From the NCBI GenBank assembly GCA_040005555.1, contig JBDTYT010000002.1, forward strand, positions 1-63,298: a stretch of 63,298 nt of DNA, written 5' to 3'. Below are positions 42,529 through 49,807 of the stretch, in pieces. Position 1 is the stretch's first letter. The number at the start of each line of letters is the position of its first letter. The notes beneath the pieces are model-generated. The model searched no databases and had not been told where the DNA came from. It saw only the letters and a program-made list of their open reading frames with translations. Source of the DNA: JBDTYT01 sp040005555 (lineage in GTDB: Bacteria; Actinomycetota; UBA4738; HRBIN12). Position numbers and translations under genes: made by a program.

Positions 42529-43119
42529 GTGGAATTCCCTCCGGTCGACAAGATCACCGCGGGCGCCGTCGGCGAGCCGGGCGAGCGCACGTTCTACCTC
42601 CAGGCGCGGACCGGCATCGAGCTCCTCACCCTGCTCGTCGAGAAACAGCAGGTGGAGCTGCTCTCGACCTCGATCCTCGAGATCTTGGCGACGGTCGGCA
42701 AGGAGACTGGCGAGGGCCCAGGCGAGACCCAGCTCGAGCTCGAGGAGCCGCTCGAGCCGATGTGGCGCGTCGGGCGCCTGTCGATCGGCTATCAGGAGGA
42801 TCGAGACCTCATGCTCCTCGAAGCCGAGGAGCTCGTCCCCGAGGACGAGGAGGAAGAGGCGGACGAGGAGGACCAAGAGGAGGAGCACGTCCTGGACGTG
42901 CCCCCAGACCTCGGTCAGCTGGATCCGGCGCTCGAGGAGCCCGAGCGCGAGCGGCTCCGGTTGTGGGCGACCCGCGAGCAGATGCTGGCGCTCTCCCGCC
43001 ACGGCGCCGAGATCGCGGCCCGGGGGCGCCCGCGGTGCCAGTTCTGCGGCAACCCGATGGACCCCGAGGGTCACCAGTGCCCGGCGATGAACGGCCACCG
43101 CGGGCCATCGCGCACGTGA
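42529..43119 (+). CDS. DUF3090 family protein
   Basis: 196 residues from GTG 42529. The N-terminus (GAVGEPGERTFYLQARTG, LLVEKQQVELLSTSILEIL) and WRVGRLSIGYQEDRDLMLLE are as in the DUF3090 family. A strongly acidic stretch (EDEEEEADEEDQEEEH) lies in the middle. The C-terminus ends with a possible zinc-binding CQFCGNPMDPEGHQCPAMN. The function is unknown. It lies between the histidine phosphatase and the SCO1664-type gene, which overlaps its stop (GTGA). Confidence 0.9.
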   Translation: MEFPPVDKITAGAVGEPGERTFYLQARTGIELLTLLVEKQQVELLSTSILEILATVGKETGEGPGETQLELEEPLEPMWRVGRLSIGYQEDRDLMLLEAEELVPEDEEEEADEEDQEEEHVLDVPPDLGQLDPALEEPERERLRLWATREQMLALSRHGAEIAARGRPRCQFCGNPMDPEGHQCPAMNGHRGPSRT

Positions 43120-43832
43120 CCTCGGCCGACGAGGAGGCGCTTCGGCTCCTCGAGCGCGGTGAGCTGGAGCTGCTCGGCTTGCTCCCGCGATCGTCGAACT
43201 ACACGTTCCTCGCGAAGGCCACGGACGGGGCCGCCGAGGTGCTCGCCGTCTACAAGCCTCGGCGGGGCGAGGCGCCGTTGTGGGATTTCCCGCCGGGGAC
43301 GCTCTGCCAGCGTGAGGTCGCGGCGTTCGTCGTGGCGGACGCGCTCGGGTGGCCGACGGTTCCTCCCACGGTGCTGCGCGACGGCCCCGAGGGGCCGGGC
43401 TCGGTCCAGCGGTTCGTGGAGTTCGACCCGCGGCAGCACTTCTTCACGATGCAGGACGAGCGCCCCGACGACTTCCGCCGCGTGGCGCTGTTCGACGCCG
43501 TCGTGAACAACGCCGACCGCAAGTCCGGCCACTGCTTGCTGTCGACCGAGGGCCTGCCGTTCTGCATCGACCACGGCGTCTGCTTCCACGAGGAGCCGAA
43601 GCTGCGCACCGTGATCTGGGACTTCGCCGGCGAGGCGGTCCCGCCCGACCTGCTCGAGGACCTGCGCCGATTCGAGGAGCGGCTGTCCGGGCCGGCCCTG
43701 CGAGGTGCACTCGGCGACCTCCTCACGCAGCTCGAGATCGCCGCGATGCAGGCGCGGCTCGCCGAAGTGATCGCCGCCGGGCGCTTCCCCGAGCCCGGCG
43801 GTGACCGTCCGTACCCGTGGCCCCCCGTGTGA
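43116..43832 (+). CDS. SCO1664 family protein (PI3/4-kinase-like fold)
   Basis: 238 residues from GTG 43116, overlapping the DUF3090 stop. Recognisable are SSNYTFLAKATDG, an apparent ATP-lysine segment VLAVYKPRRGEAPLWDFP, AVVNNADRKSGHCLLS (catalytic-loop-like HxxN/D replacement) and FCIDHGVCFHEEPKLRTVIW (DHG metal site). These resemble a minimal phosphoinositide-kinase-like fold. With the phosphatase and DUF3090 protein it is thought to act in one actinobacterial pathway, but the reaction is not known. Genes in this group often adjoin mshC, which is not visible here. Confidence 0.88.
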   Translation: MTSADEEALRLLERGELELLGLLPRSSNYTFLAKATDGAAEVLAVYKPRRGEAPLWDFPPGTLCQREVAAFVVADALGWPTVPPTVLRDGPEGPGSVQRFVEFDPRQHFFTMQDERPDDFRRVALFDAVVNNADRKSGHCLLSTEGLPFCIDHGVCFHEEPKLRTVIWDFAGEAVPPDLLEDLRRFEERLSGPALRGALGDLLTQLEIAAMQARLAEVIAAGRFPEPGGDRPYPWPPV

Positions 43833-44350
43833 ACGGCATCTCACGTTCCCGGGCCGCCGATCGTTCTTCCGTGCAGATGGGTCTGCCACCGTTCTCACGC
43901 TTCATGGAGGAGCACCGCGTGCCGGTCTACCGATTCCTGCTCGCCGCCGTCGGACCCTCCGCGGCCGACGACTGCTTCCAGGACACGTTCATCTCGGCGC
44001 TGCGAGCCTACCCGAAGCTGCGGGACGAGCGGAACCTTCGGGGCTGGGTGATCACGATCGCCACGCGCAAGGCGCTCGATCACTGGCGGGCGGAGCGGCG
44101 CCGGCCGATCCCCGTCGAGCGCCTGCCGGAGCAGCCCGTCCTCGAGCACCTCGACGGCGACCCCGAGCTCTGGCGGGCGGTCGGTGCCCTGCCGCCGATG
44201 CAGCGCGCGGCGGTCATCCATCGGTACGTGCTGGATCTTCCCTACGCGGACGTCGCGTCGGCGCTCGACTGCACCGAGGAAGCCGCGCGCGCGAACGCCT
44301 ACGAGGGCCGGAGGAAGCTTCGCGCCCTCACCAGCTTGGAGGAGCGATGA
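43829..44350 (+). CDS. RNA polymerase sigma factor, ECF-like (sigma-70 regions 2 and 4)
   Basis: 173 residues from GTG 43829 (GTGA overlap with the previous stop); GTG 43817 and ATG 43877 are alternatives. Region 2 is FMEEHRVPVYRFLLAAVGPS to DCFQDTFISALRAYPKL and NLRGWVITIATRKALDHW. Region 4 is LPPMQRAAVIHRYVLDLPYADVA with the helix-turn-helix through CTEEAARANAYEGRRKLR. No anti-sigma gene adjoins. Its stop overlaps the ogt start, a pairing seen in other Actinobacteria, so it may direct alkylation-response transcription. Confidence 0.88.
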   Translation: MNGISRSRAADRSSVQMGLPPFSRFMEEHRVPVYRFLLAAVGPSAADDCFQDTFISALRAYPKLRDERNLRGWVITIATRKALDHWRAERRRPIPVERLPEQPVLEHLDGDPELWRAVGALPPMQRAAVIHRYVLDLPYADVASALDCTEEAARANAYEGRRKLRALTSLEER

Positions 44351-44952
44351 AGGAGTTGCGGAAGCTTCGGACCGGCGATGTCGAGGACGCATCCCGCCGG
44401 GCGGCCGAGCTCGTCGGCGTGCGTGCCGCTCGCGCGGGGCTCGTCGACGTCGCGTACGCCACGGTGGACACGCCGGTCGGCGCCTTGATCCTCGCCACCA
44501 CGCGGACCGGCCTCGTCCGTCTGGCGTTTCCCGAGGAGGGGCTCGACCACGTGCTGGAGGACCTCGCCGCATCACTCTCGCCCCGCGTCCTCGAGAACCC
44601 GCGGATGACCGACCCCGTGCGGCGTGAGCTCGACGCCTACTTCGAGGGCCGGCGCCGCACCTTCCGGGCGGCCATCGATTGGTCGCTCGCCTCCGGCCGG
44701 TTCTCGCGGCGGGTGCTCGAGGAGACCGCGCGGATCCCGTTCGGCTCCGTCTCGACCTACGGGGACGTCGCTGGTCGCGCGGGGAGCCCTCGAGCCGCGC
44801 GAGCAGCGGGGAACGCGCTCCACGACAACCCGGTGCCGATCGTGGTTCCCTGCCACCGGGTCGTTCCCTCCTCCGGCGGGATCGGCAAATACGGGGGGAA
44901 CGAGTGGCGCAAGGCCTACCTCCTCCGCCTGGAGGGCGCGCTCGCCGGCTGA
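44347..44952 (+). CDS. ogt: Methylated-DNA-[protein]-cysteine S-methyltransferase
   Basis: 201 residues from ATG 44347 (ATGA overlap with the sigma gene). The suicidal active site is VVPCHRVVPSSGGIG (Cys169, His170), with IPFGSVSTYGDVAGRAGS as the DNA-recognition helix-turn-helix and NALHDNPVPI before it. It repairs O6-alkylguanine by transferring the alkyl group to itself. An extra ~35 residues at the N-terminus (KELRKLRTGDVEDASRRAAE) are helical and not part of the canonical domain. Confidence 0.94.
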   Translation: MKELRKLRTGDVEDASRRAAELVGVRAARAGLVDVAYATVDTPVGALILATTRTGLVRLAFPEEGLDHVLEDLAASLSPRVLENPRMTDPVRRELDAYFEGRRRTFRAAIDWSLASGRFSRRVLEETARIPFGSVSTYGDVAGRAGSPRAARAAGNALHDNPVPIVVPCHRVVPSSGGIGKYGGNEWRKAYLLRLEGALAG

Positions 44953-45007
44953 GGGGGAAGCCGTCCGGCTGGTCCGAGAACCGGCCCGAGGCCGGATAAT
45001 CCTGGCC

Positions 45008-45838
45008 ATGACCACCCTGTTCGAGCGGGCCGCGGCGCGCCTGCGCGAGCGTCGGGTCGATGGAGGGTTCGGCCCTTCCCCGGGCCTGGCTCCGGAGCCC
45101 GAACCGACGGCGATCGCCGCCATCGCCCTCGACGACAGGGATGCCATGGCATGGCTCTCCGACCATCAACGCGCCGACGGAGGGTTCGAGATCCTCGCGG
45201 GACCCGCGGTGACGAACGACGCGGCCACCGCGACGGCCGCGGTGGCGCTCGGGCCGGGGGCGGCGCGTGAGCGGGCACTCGACCACGTCATCAAGTATCG
45301 CGCGCGACTGACCCCGACGAACCCGGAGGCGCCGCACGATCCCGACACCCGAGGGTGGGGCTGGACGGCGGATACGTTCGGATGGGTGGAACCCACATCG
45401 CGAGCGGTGCTCGCGTTGCAGCTGCTGCGCCCGTCGGCCGCGGCCGAGATCCGCGACGGCCTGTCGGTCCTGGCCGATCGCGAGTGCCCGGGCGGCGGAT
45501 GGAACTACGGCAACTCGATCGTGTACGAGACGCCGCTCCCGCCGTACGCACAGACGACCGCCTGGGCGCTGATCGGTCTGCAGGGGGCGCTCGCCGAACC
45601 GTACGGGCGAGGGATGACGACGCTCGCGAGGCTCTGGTCGGCCGAGCGCGGGGGACTCAGCTTGGCGATGACGCTCGCCGCGTTCCGGCTCGGCGGACGC
45701 CCCGAGGTGCCCGACGTGGAGCGGGCGCTGTCCGATGAGCTCCGGCGGACGGATCTGCTCGGCGACGTGGTGGCGCTCGCGTGGACGGCGATCGCCGCCG
45801 GGCCCGGCCTCGAGCGCCTGCGGAGCGTCGCGACGTGA
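45008..45838 (+). CDS. Alpha/alpha-toroid repeat protein (terpene-cyclase/prenyltransferase-like)
   Basis: 276 residues from ATG 45008, which lies 7 bases after GATAAT. QW-like repeats (DGGFGPSP, HQRADGGFEILAG, RGWGWTADTFGWVEPTSRAV, CPGGGWNYGN) describe an alpha/alpha toroid as in squalene-hopene cyclases and prenyltransferase beta subunits. At this length only one barrel is possible, and the DXDD acid motif of cyclases was not seen, so enzymatic cyclisation is doubtful. The stop overlaps the DUF362 gene. The function is unknown. Confidence 0.8.
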   Translation: MTTLFERAAARLRERRVDGGFGPSPGLAPEPEPTAIAAIALDDRDAMAWLSDHQRADGGFEILAGPAVTNDAATATAAVALGPGAARERALDHVIKYRARLTPTNPEAPHDPDTRGWGWTADTFGWVEPTSRAVLALQLLRPSAAAEIRDGLSVLADRECPGGGWNYGNSIVYETPLPPYAQTTAWALIGLQGALAEPYGRGMTTLARLWSAERGGLSLAMTLAAFRLGGRPEVPDVERALSDELRRTDLLGDVVALAWTAIAAGPGLERLRSVAT

Positions 45839-46899
45839 GCGAGCCGATCGACCGACGCACCTTCCTCACGCGAGCCGCGGCGGTGGGCGCCGGGGCGACC
45901 GCTCTCGGACTCGGCGCCGGGACCCTGATCCCGCGTCTGGCCGAGCGTCTGCGACATCCGTGGGACGCGGACGCGTTCCCTCCGCCCGGCTCGCCGCGCG
46001 TCGCCGTCCTGCGGGCGAGCTCGTACGACGGCGACCTGGAAGGCGTGGTCCTGGACGGGCTCCGGGCGGTCGGCATCGAGGTGGATGGAGCCTCGGTCCT
46101 GCTGAAGCCCAACCTCGTCGAATACGACCCGGGAACCGTGGTCAACACCGACCCCCGGCTCGTGGCGGCGAGCGTGCTCGCGATGCGCCGCCTGGGCGCC
46201 GCGTCGGTCACGGTGGCCGAGAGCCCCGGCCATCGGCGCGACACACAGTTCGTCGTGACGAGCTCCGGACTGCTCGACGCGCTCACGGCGGTGGAAGCGC
46301 CGTTCGTCGACCTCAACACCTCGCCCCTCGCGCGCGTAGCGCTCGACACGTCGTTCACCGACCTCGGCGAGCTGTGGCTGCCGCGGCCGGTCGTCGAAGC
46401 CGACGTGGTCGTCTCGATGCCGAAGATGAAGACCCACCACTGGGCGGGCGCAACGCTCTCGCTCAAGAACTGCTTCGGATGTGTGCCCGGGCGAGTCTAC
46501 GGCTGGCCGAAGAACGTCCTGCATTGGGCGGGCCTCGAGCAATCGATCGTGGACGTGGCCGCCGCCGTCCGACCGGATGTTCAGATCGTGGACGGGATCG
46601 TCGGGATGCAGGGCAACGGTCCGATCCAGGGCACGCCGATCTCCGCAGGTGTCCTCGTCTTCGGCACGGATCCCGTGGCGACGGACGCGACGGCGGCGCG
46701 GCTCATGGATCTGGACCCCGGTCGCATCTGGTACCTGTCGCAGGCCGCTCGGTTCCTCGGGCAGGGCGACCTCGAGCTGATCCGGCAGGTGGGCGAAGAC
46801 CCCGAGCGCGACGCGGTGGACTTCGCGGTGCTGCCGCCGTTCGAGGGGCTCAAGGTGGGCTCGGACTCGGGAGGGAGCGTGGATGCCGGGCAGGCGTGA
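45835..46899 (+). CDS. Tat-exported DUF362 domain protein
   Basis: 354 residues from GTG 45835 (GTGA overlap). The N-terminus DRRTFLTRAAAVGAGATALG is a twin-arginine signal, implying folding and perhaps cofactor insertion before export. The DUF362 body shows LLKPNLVEYDPG, DVVVSMPKMKTHHWAGATLS, LKNCFGCVPGRVYGWPKN and a C-terminal FGTDPVATDATAARLM. DUF362 proteins can accompany iron-sulfur redox functions, but no CxxCxxC ferredoxin motif is visible here. It is the second gene of a four-gene envelope cluster. Confidence 0.88.
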   Translation: MSEPIDRRTFLTRAAAVGAGATALGLGAGTLIPRLAERLRHPWDADAFPPPGSPRVAVLRASSYDGDLEGVVLDGLRAVGIEVDGASVLLKPNLVEYDPGTVVNTDPRLVAASVLAMRRLGAASVTVAESPGHRRDTQFVVTSSGLLDALTAVEAPFVDLNTSPLARVALDTSFTDLGELWLPRPVVEADVVVSMPKMKTHHWAGATLSLKNCFGCVPGRVYGWPKNVLHWAGLEQSIVDVAAAVRPDVQIVDGIVGMQGNGPIQGTPISAGVLVFGTDPVATDATAARLMDLDPGRIWYLSQAARFLGQGDLELIRQVGEDPERDAVDFAVLPPFEGLKVGSDSGGSVDAGQA

Positions 46900-47317
46900 G
46901 CGCGCGGCGTTGGTCGTGGCCGCAGCGCTCGCGCTGGCGGCGTGCGGGGGGGACGGCGGCCCGGATCAGGTGACCACGCCCCCCGCCTTCCCCTCGGGCT
47001 CGCTCGGGGTGGTGACGTCCGATGCCGCGGTCGCGACCGTCCAAGGGCTGTGCGACGTCCGGGACGCTCCCGATGCGCCCGCGGCGAACGCGACCTTCTA
47101 CGATCGCACCCACCAGGAGCTGCACGTCATCGCCGCCGCCACCGAAGAACAAGATCGGGCCAAGGCGGCCTCGCTGCTGGAGGCCATGCAGCGGGTGGAG
47201 GCGGAGCTCGAACGGCCCCTCCTACCTGCGGGGTTCTCGGCGGATGTGGAGAGCCTCGTGGGAGCCACCCGAGAGGCCCTCGCGTCGATCGGGCTCGATG
47301 CCCCGGGGTGTACCTGA
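46883..47317 (+). CDS. Hypothetical lipoprotein
   Basis: 144 residues from ATG 46883, overlapping the DUF362 gene by 17 bases. The lipoprotein signal ends LALAAC (Cys21). The mature region is helical (THQELHVIAAATEEQDRAKA, LLEAMQRVEAELE) with two further cysteines (GLCDVRDAPD and the C-terminal GCT) that could pair. No family was recognised. The position suggests a partner of the exported DUF362 and thioredoxin-fold proteins. Confidence 0.75.
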   Translation: MPGRRERAALVVAAALALAACGGDGGPDQVTTPPAFPSGSLGVVTSDAAVATVQGLCDVRDAPDAPAANATFYDRTHQELHVIAAATEEQDRAKAASLLEAMQRVEAELERPLLPAGFSADVESLVGATREALASIGLDAPGCT

Positions 47318-47343
47318 CGCAACCGGCTCCGACACGCCAAGAT

Positions 47344-48312
47344 GTGGCCGTGCGCTCTCGTTCCCGATCATGGGCCTTCGTCGTCCTCGCCCTGGTGGCG
47401 ACCGCCTGCACTTCAGGTGGATCGCCGGACGCCACCACGCCCCCGCCCTCGCAACAGGCCTCGGCGGAGATGGCCTCCACCGACCTCTACGTGGGCGCGC
47501 CCCAGCGGGTGGGCGTCGGAGTGTTCTTCGCGAACAACGATCTGCTGAGCTTCGGCACCGCGCACTTCGCGTTCGCCTTCACCGGCACGGCAGCGGCGCC
47601 GACCAAGCCGAAACCCGGGCCGGTGGCCACCGCCACCTACGTGCCAACCCCGGGAACGTCCGCCGGCACGGGCCAAGGCCCGGCCGTCACGTCGCCGTCG
47701 CAGGCGCGCGGGGTCTACATTGCCGAGAACGTCATCTTCGACCGAGCCGGGTTCTGGACCGTGACCATCACCGCCGACGTCGAGGGGCGGGGGCCGCTCT
47801 CGACCGTGGCGACGTTCCCCGTCGCAGAGCAGCCCGCATTGCCGGCACCCGGCCAGCCGGCGTTACCGACGAAGAACCTCACGATCTACTCGAAAGGGGT
47901 GCCGAAGGCCGCGATCGACTCTCAGTACGCGAACGACGGCGTAATCCCGGATCCCGAGCTGCACCAGACCACGATCGCGCAGGCGCTCAAACGACACGAG
48001 CCCGCGCTCGTCGTCTTCTCGACCCCGGTGTACTGCGTCAGCCGCTTCTGCGGGCCCGTGACCGACGTCATCGATGCTCTGTCGAAACGGTACAGCGACC
48101 GAGCGGTCTTCATCCACATCGAGATCTGGCGCGATTTCCAGCAACAGGTCATCAACCAGGCCGCCGCCGACTGGCTGTACCGGAACGGCGACCTCACCGA
48201 GCCGTGGGTGTACCTCATCGGCGCCGACGGCAGGATCCTCGACCGATGGTCATCGTTGTGGCCGCGCGACGAGGTGGCGGCCGAGCTCGAGCAGCTCCCG
48301 CCGCTGAAATAG
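47344..48312 (+). CDS. Thioredoxin-fold lipoprotein with a CxxxxC motif
   Basis: 322 residues from GTG 47344 (GTG 47350 also possible). Lipobox LALVATAC (Cys22). A first beta-rich domain (~45-175: YVGAPQRVGVGVFFANNDLL, FWTVTITADVEG) precedes a thioredoxin-like domain with VVFSTPVYCVSRFCGPVTDV, where a CVSRFC pair replaces CxxC, and WVYLIGADGRILDRWSSLWP. Cysteine spacing of four is unusual for thioredoxins and more like peroxiredoxin/Sco-type variants. It probably acts in envelope redox or metal delivery. Confidence 0.8.
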   Translation: MAVRSRSRSWAFVVLALVATACTSGGSPDATTPPPSQQASAEMASTDLYVGAPQRVGVGVFFANNDLLSFGTAHFAFAFTGTAAAPTKPKPGPVATATYVPTPGTSAGTGQGPAVTSPSQARGVYIAENVIFDRAGFWTVTITADVEGRGPLSTVATFPVAEQPALPAPGQPALPTKNLTIYSKGVPKAAIDSQYANDGVIPDPELHQTTIAQALKRHEPALVVFSTPVYCVSRFCGPVTDVIDALSKRYSDRAVFIHIEIWRDFQQQVINQAAADWLYRNGDLTEPWVYLIGADGRILDRWSSLWPRDEVAAELEQLPPLK

Positions 48313-48353
48313 CGCTTCCGCCGTTCGACGTCCCACCCCGTACCATGGGCGGC

Positions 48354-49256
48354 ATGCAGGAAGATCGTGCGTCGCAACCCGCGCCGACCGTCGAGTATTG
48401 CTACCGGCATCCCACCGTCGCGACGGGCGTCCACTGCACCCGCTGCGAGCGTCCCATCTGCCCCGACTGCATGATCCCGGCTCCCGTCGGCTTCCAGTGC
48501 CCCGAGTGCGTCGCCGAGGCCCGGCGCGAGTTCCGCAAGGGCCCCGGGAACGCAGTGCGGCGCGGCAACGTCACCGGAGCACGCGTTCTGCTCGTCGCTC
48601 TGCTCGCGGGCTTCGTGGTCGAGATCGCGGTGGGCGGCCCCGACGCCATCTTCAACGGCCCGAGCCCGCAGAAGCTCGTCGATCTCGGCGCGCTCGTGCC
48701 GGTGCTCGTTGCGGGTTTGAATCAGTTCTGGCGGTTGTTCACGGCCACCTTCCTGCACGCCGGGATCCTGCACATCGGATTCAACGCGTACGCGCTCTAC
48801 CTGTTCGGCACGATCGTCGAGCGCGACTACGGGACCGCGAAGTTCCTCGCGATCTACTTCATCTCGGGATTCCTAGCGAGCGCGGCATCGTACGCGTTCG
48901 GACCCGCGCTCGCCGTCGCTGTGGGTGCCTCGGGCGCGATCTTCGGGGTCTTCGGCGCGTTCATCGCGTGGAACTACCGGCGCCGACACCTAGCGATGGC
49001 GGCCCAGAACCTGCGGTGGGCGATGACGATGATCGCCTTGAACGCGTTGCTCGCCTTCGGCTTCCCGACGATCGACTGGCGGGCGCACGTGGGCGGGCTC
49101 GTCGCGGGCGTCGCGGGCGGCTACGTCGCCGAGGGCTGGGGCGCCCGGGCCACTCGAGGTCTGATCGCCGTGGTCGGCTTCGCGGCGTTGATCGTCCTCG
49201 GCGCGATCATCGTGCTGTGGCGGACCGAGCAGCTGCGAACCTCGCTCGGCCTGTGA
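48354..49256 (+). CDS. Rhomboid intramembrane serine protease with N-terminal zinc finger
   Basis: 300 residues. ATG 48354 lies 7 bases after TACCAT (48341-48346), so probably leaderless. Residues 14-55 form a B-box-like zinc finger (YCYRHPTVATGVHCTRC, ICPDCMIPAPVGFQCPEC). Six or seven membrane segments follow, with the rhomboid motifs FTATFLHAGILHIGFNAYAL, nucleophile Ser193 in VGASGAIFG and His245 in RAHVGGLVAG, a complete dyad. It cuts membrane proteins within the bilayer. The cytosolic finger is common in actinobacterial rhomboids; its ligand is unknown. Confidence 0.93.
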   Translation: MQEDRASQPAPTVEYCYRHPTVATGVHCTRCERPICPDCMIPAPVGFQCPECVAEARREFRKGPGNAVRRGNVTGARVLLVALLAGFVVEIAVGGPDAIFNGPSPQKLVDLGALVPVLVAGLNQFWRLFTATFLHAGILHIGFNAYALYLFGTIVERDYGTAKFLAIYFISGFLASAASYAFGPALAVAVGASGAIFGVFGAFIAWNYRRRHLAMAAQNLRWAMTMIALNALLAFGFPTIDWRAHVGGLVAGVAGGYVAEGWGARATRGLIAVVGFAALIVLGAIIVLWRTEQLRTSLGL

Positions 49257-49292
49257 GCGCCGTCAGGCGTGTGAGCCGCTGAGCGAAGCGAA

Positions 49293-49311
49293 GCGCGCCA
49301 ACCTAGCGCGC
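49293..49311. terminator. GC-rich hairpin between convergent genes
   Basis: GCGCGC-caaccta-GCGCGC lies between the rhomboid stop (49256) and the redoxin stop (49324), a place where a bidirectional terminator is expected. No T-run is present. Confidence 0.3.
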
Positions 49312-49323
49312 GTTCCGAGCGCC

Positions 49324-49776
49324 TCAGCCGGGTTGGAACGCCGGGAGCCCGTCACCGGGCTCCGAGATGTCCACCGGATCCGCGGCCGTGAGCTCGGCCA
49401 GGTGGTGGGAGACGCGGTTGAAGGCGTCCCGGTCCCACGCCCCCACCGACTCGAGCACCGTGGCACCTGCTCCCACGAGGAACAACGTCGGGACCGACAC
49501 GATGCCGTAGGCGTCGGAGGACGCATACGGCGGCTGGTCCGGCACCGACCGCAGGCCGAGCCCGTACGTTTGCGCGAACCGCTCGAGCGCCTCGGGTGGG
49601 TCCTGACCGATGCCGATCACACGGCCCGGGTAGGCGCCCTCGAAGGTGCCCACCTTCGGCGCAGCCATCTGGCACGTGGGACACGTCACCTTGTAGAAGA
49701 AGAGGCCGACCGGACCGTCACCGAACCGCACGCCGGGAACCTCCGGGGCGATCGCGCCGACCTGCAGCGGGCTCAT
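49324..49776 (-). CDS. TlpA/thioredoxin-like redoxin
   Basis: 150 residues. ATG 49776 lies 6 bases after TACGCT (minus strand 49788-49783). The thioredoxin active site is FFYKVTCPTCQMAAPKVGTF (Cys32 and Cys35), followed by GIGQDPPEALERFAQTYGL and the cis-proline region YGIVSVPTLFLVG. No signal peptide is present, so it is probably cytosolic. It would reduce disulfides or act as a peroxidase-type redoxin. The gene is monocistronic by position. Confidence 0.87.
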   Translation of the reverse strand: MSPLQVGAIAPEVPGVRFGDGPVGLFFYKVTCPTCQMAAPKVGTFEGAYPGRVIGIGQDPPEALERFAQTYGLGLRSVPDQPPYASSDAYGIVSVPTLFLVGAGATVLESVGAWDRDAFNRVSHHLAELTAADPVDISEPGDGLPAFQPG

Positions 49777-49807
49777 CGGACAAGCGTACGACGACCGCCG
49801 CCCGGCG

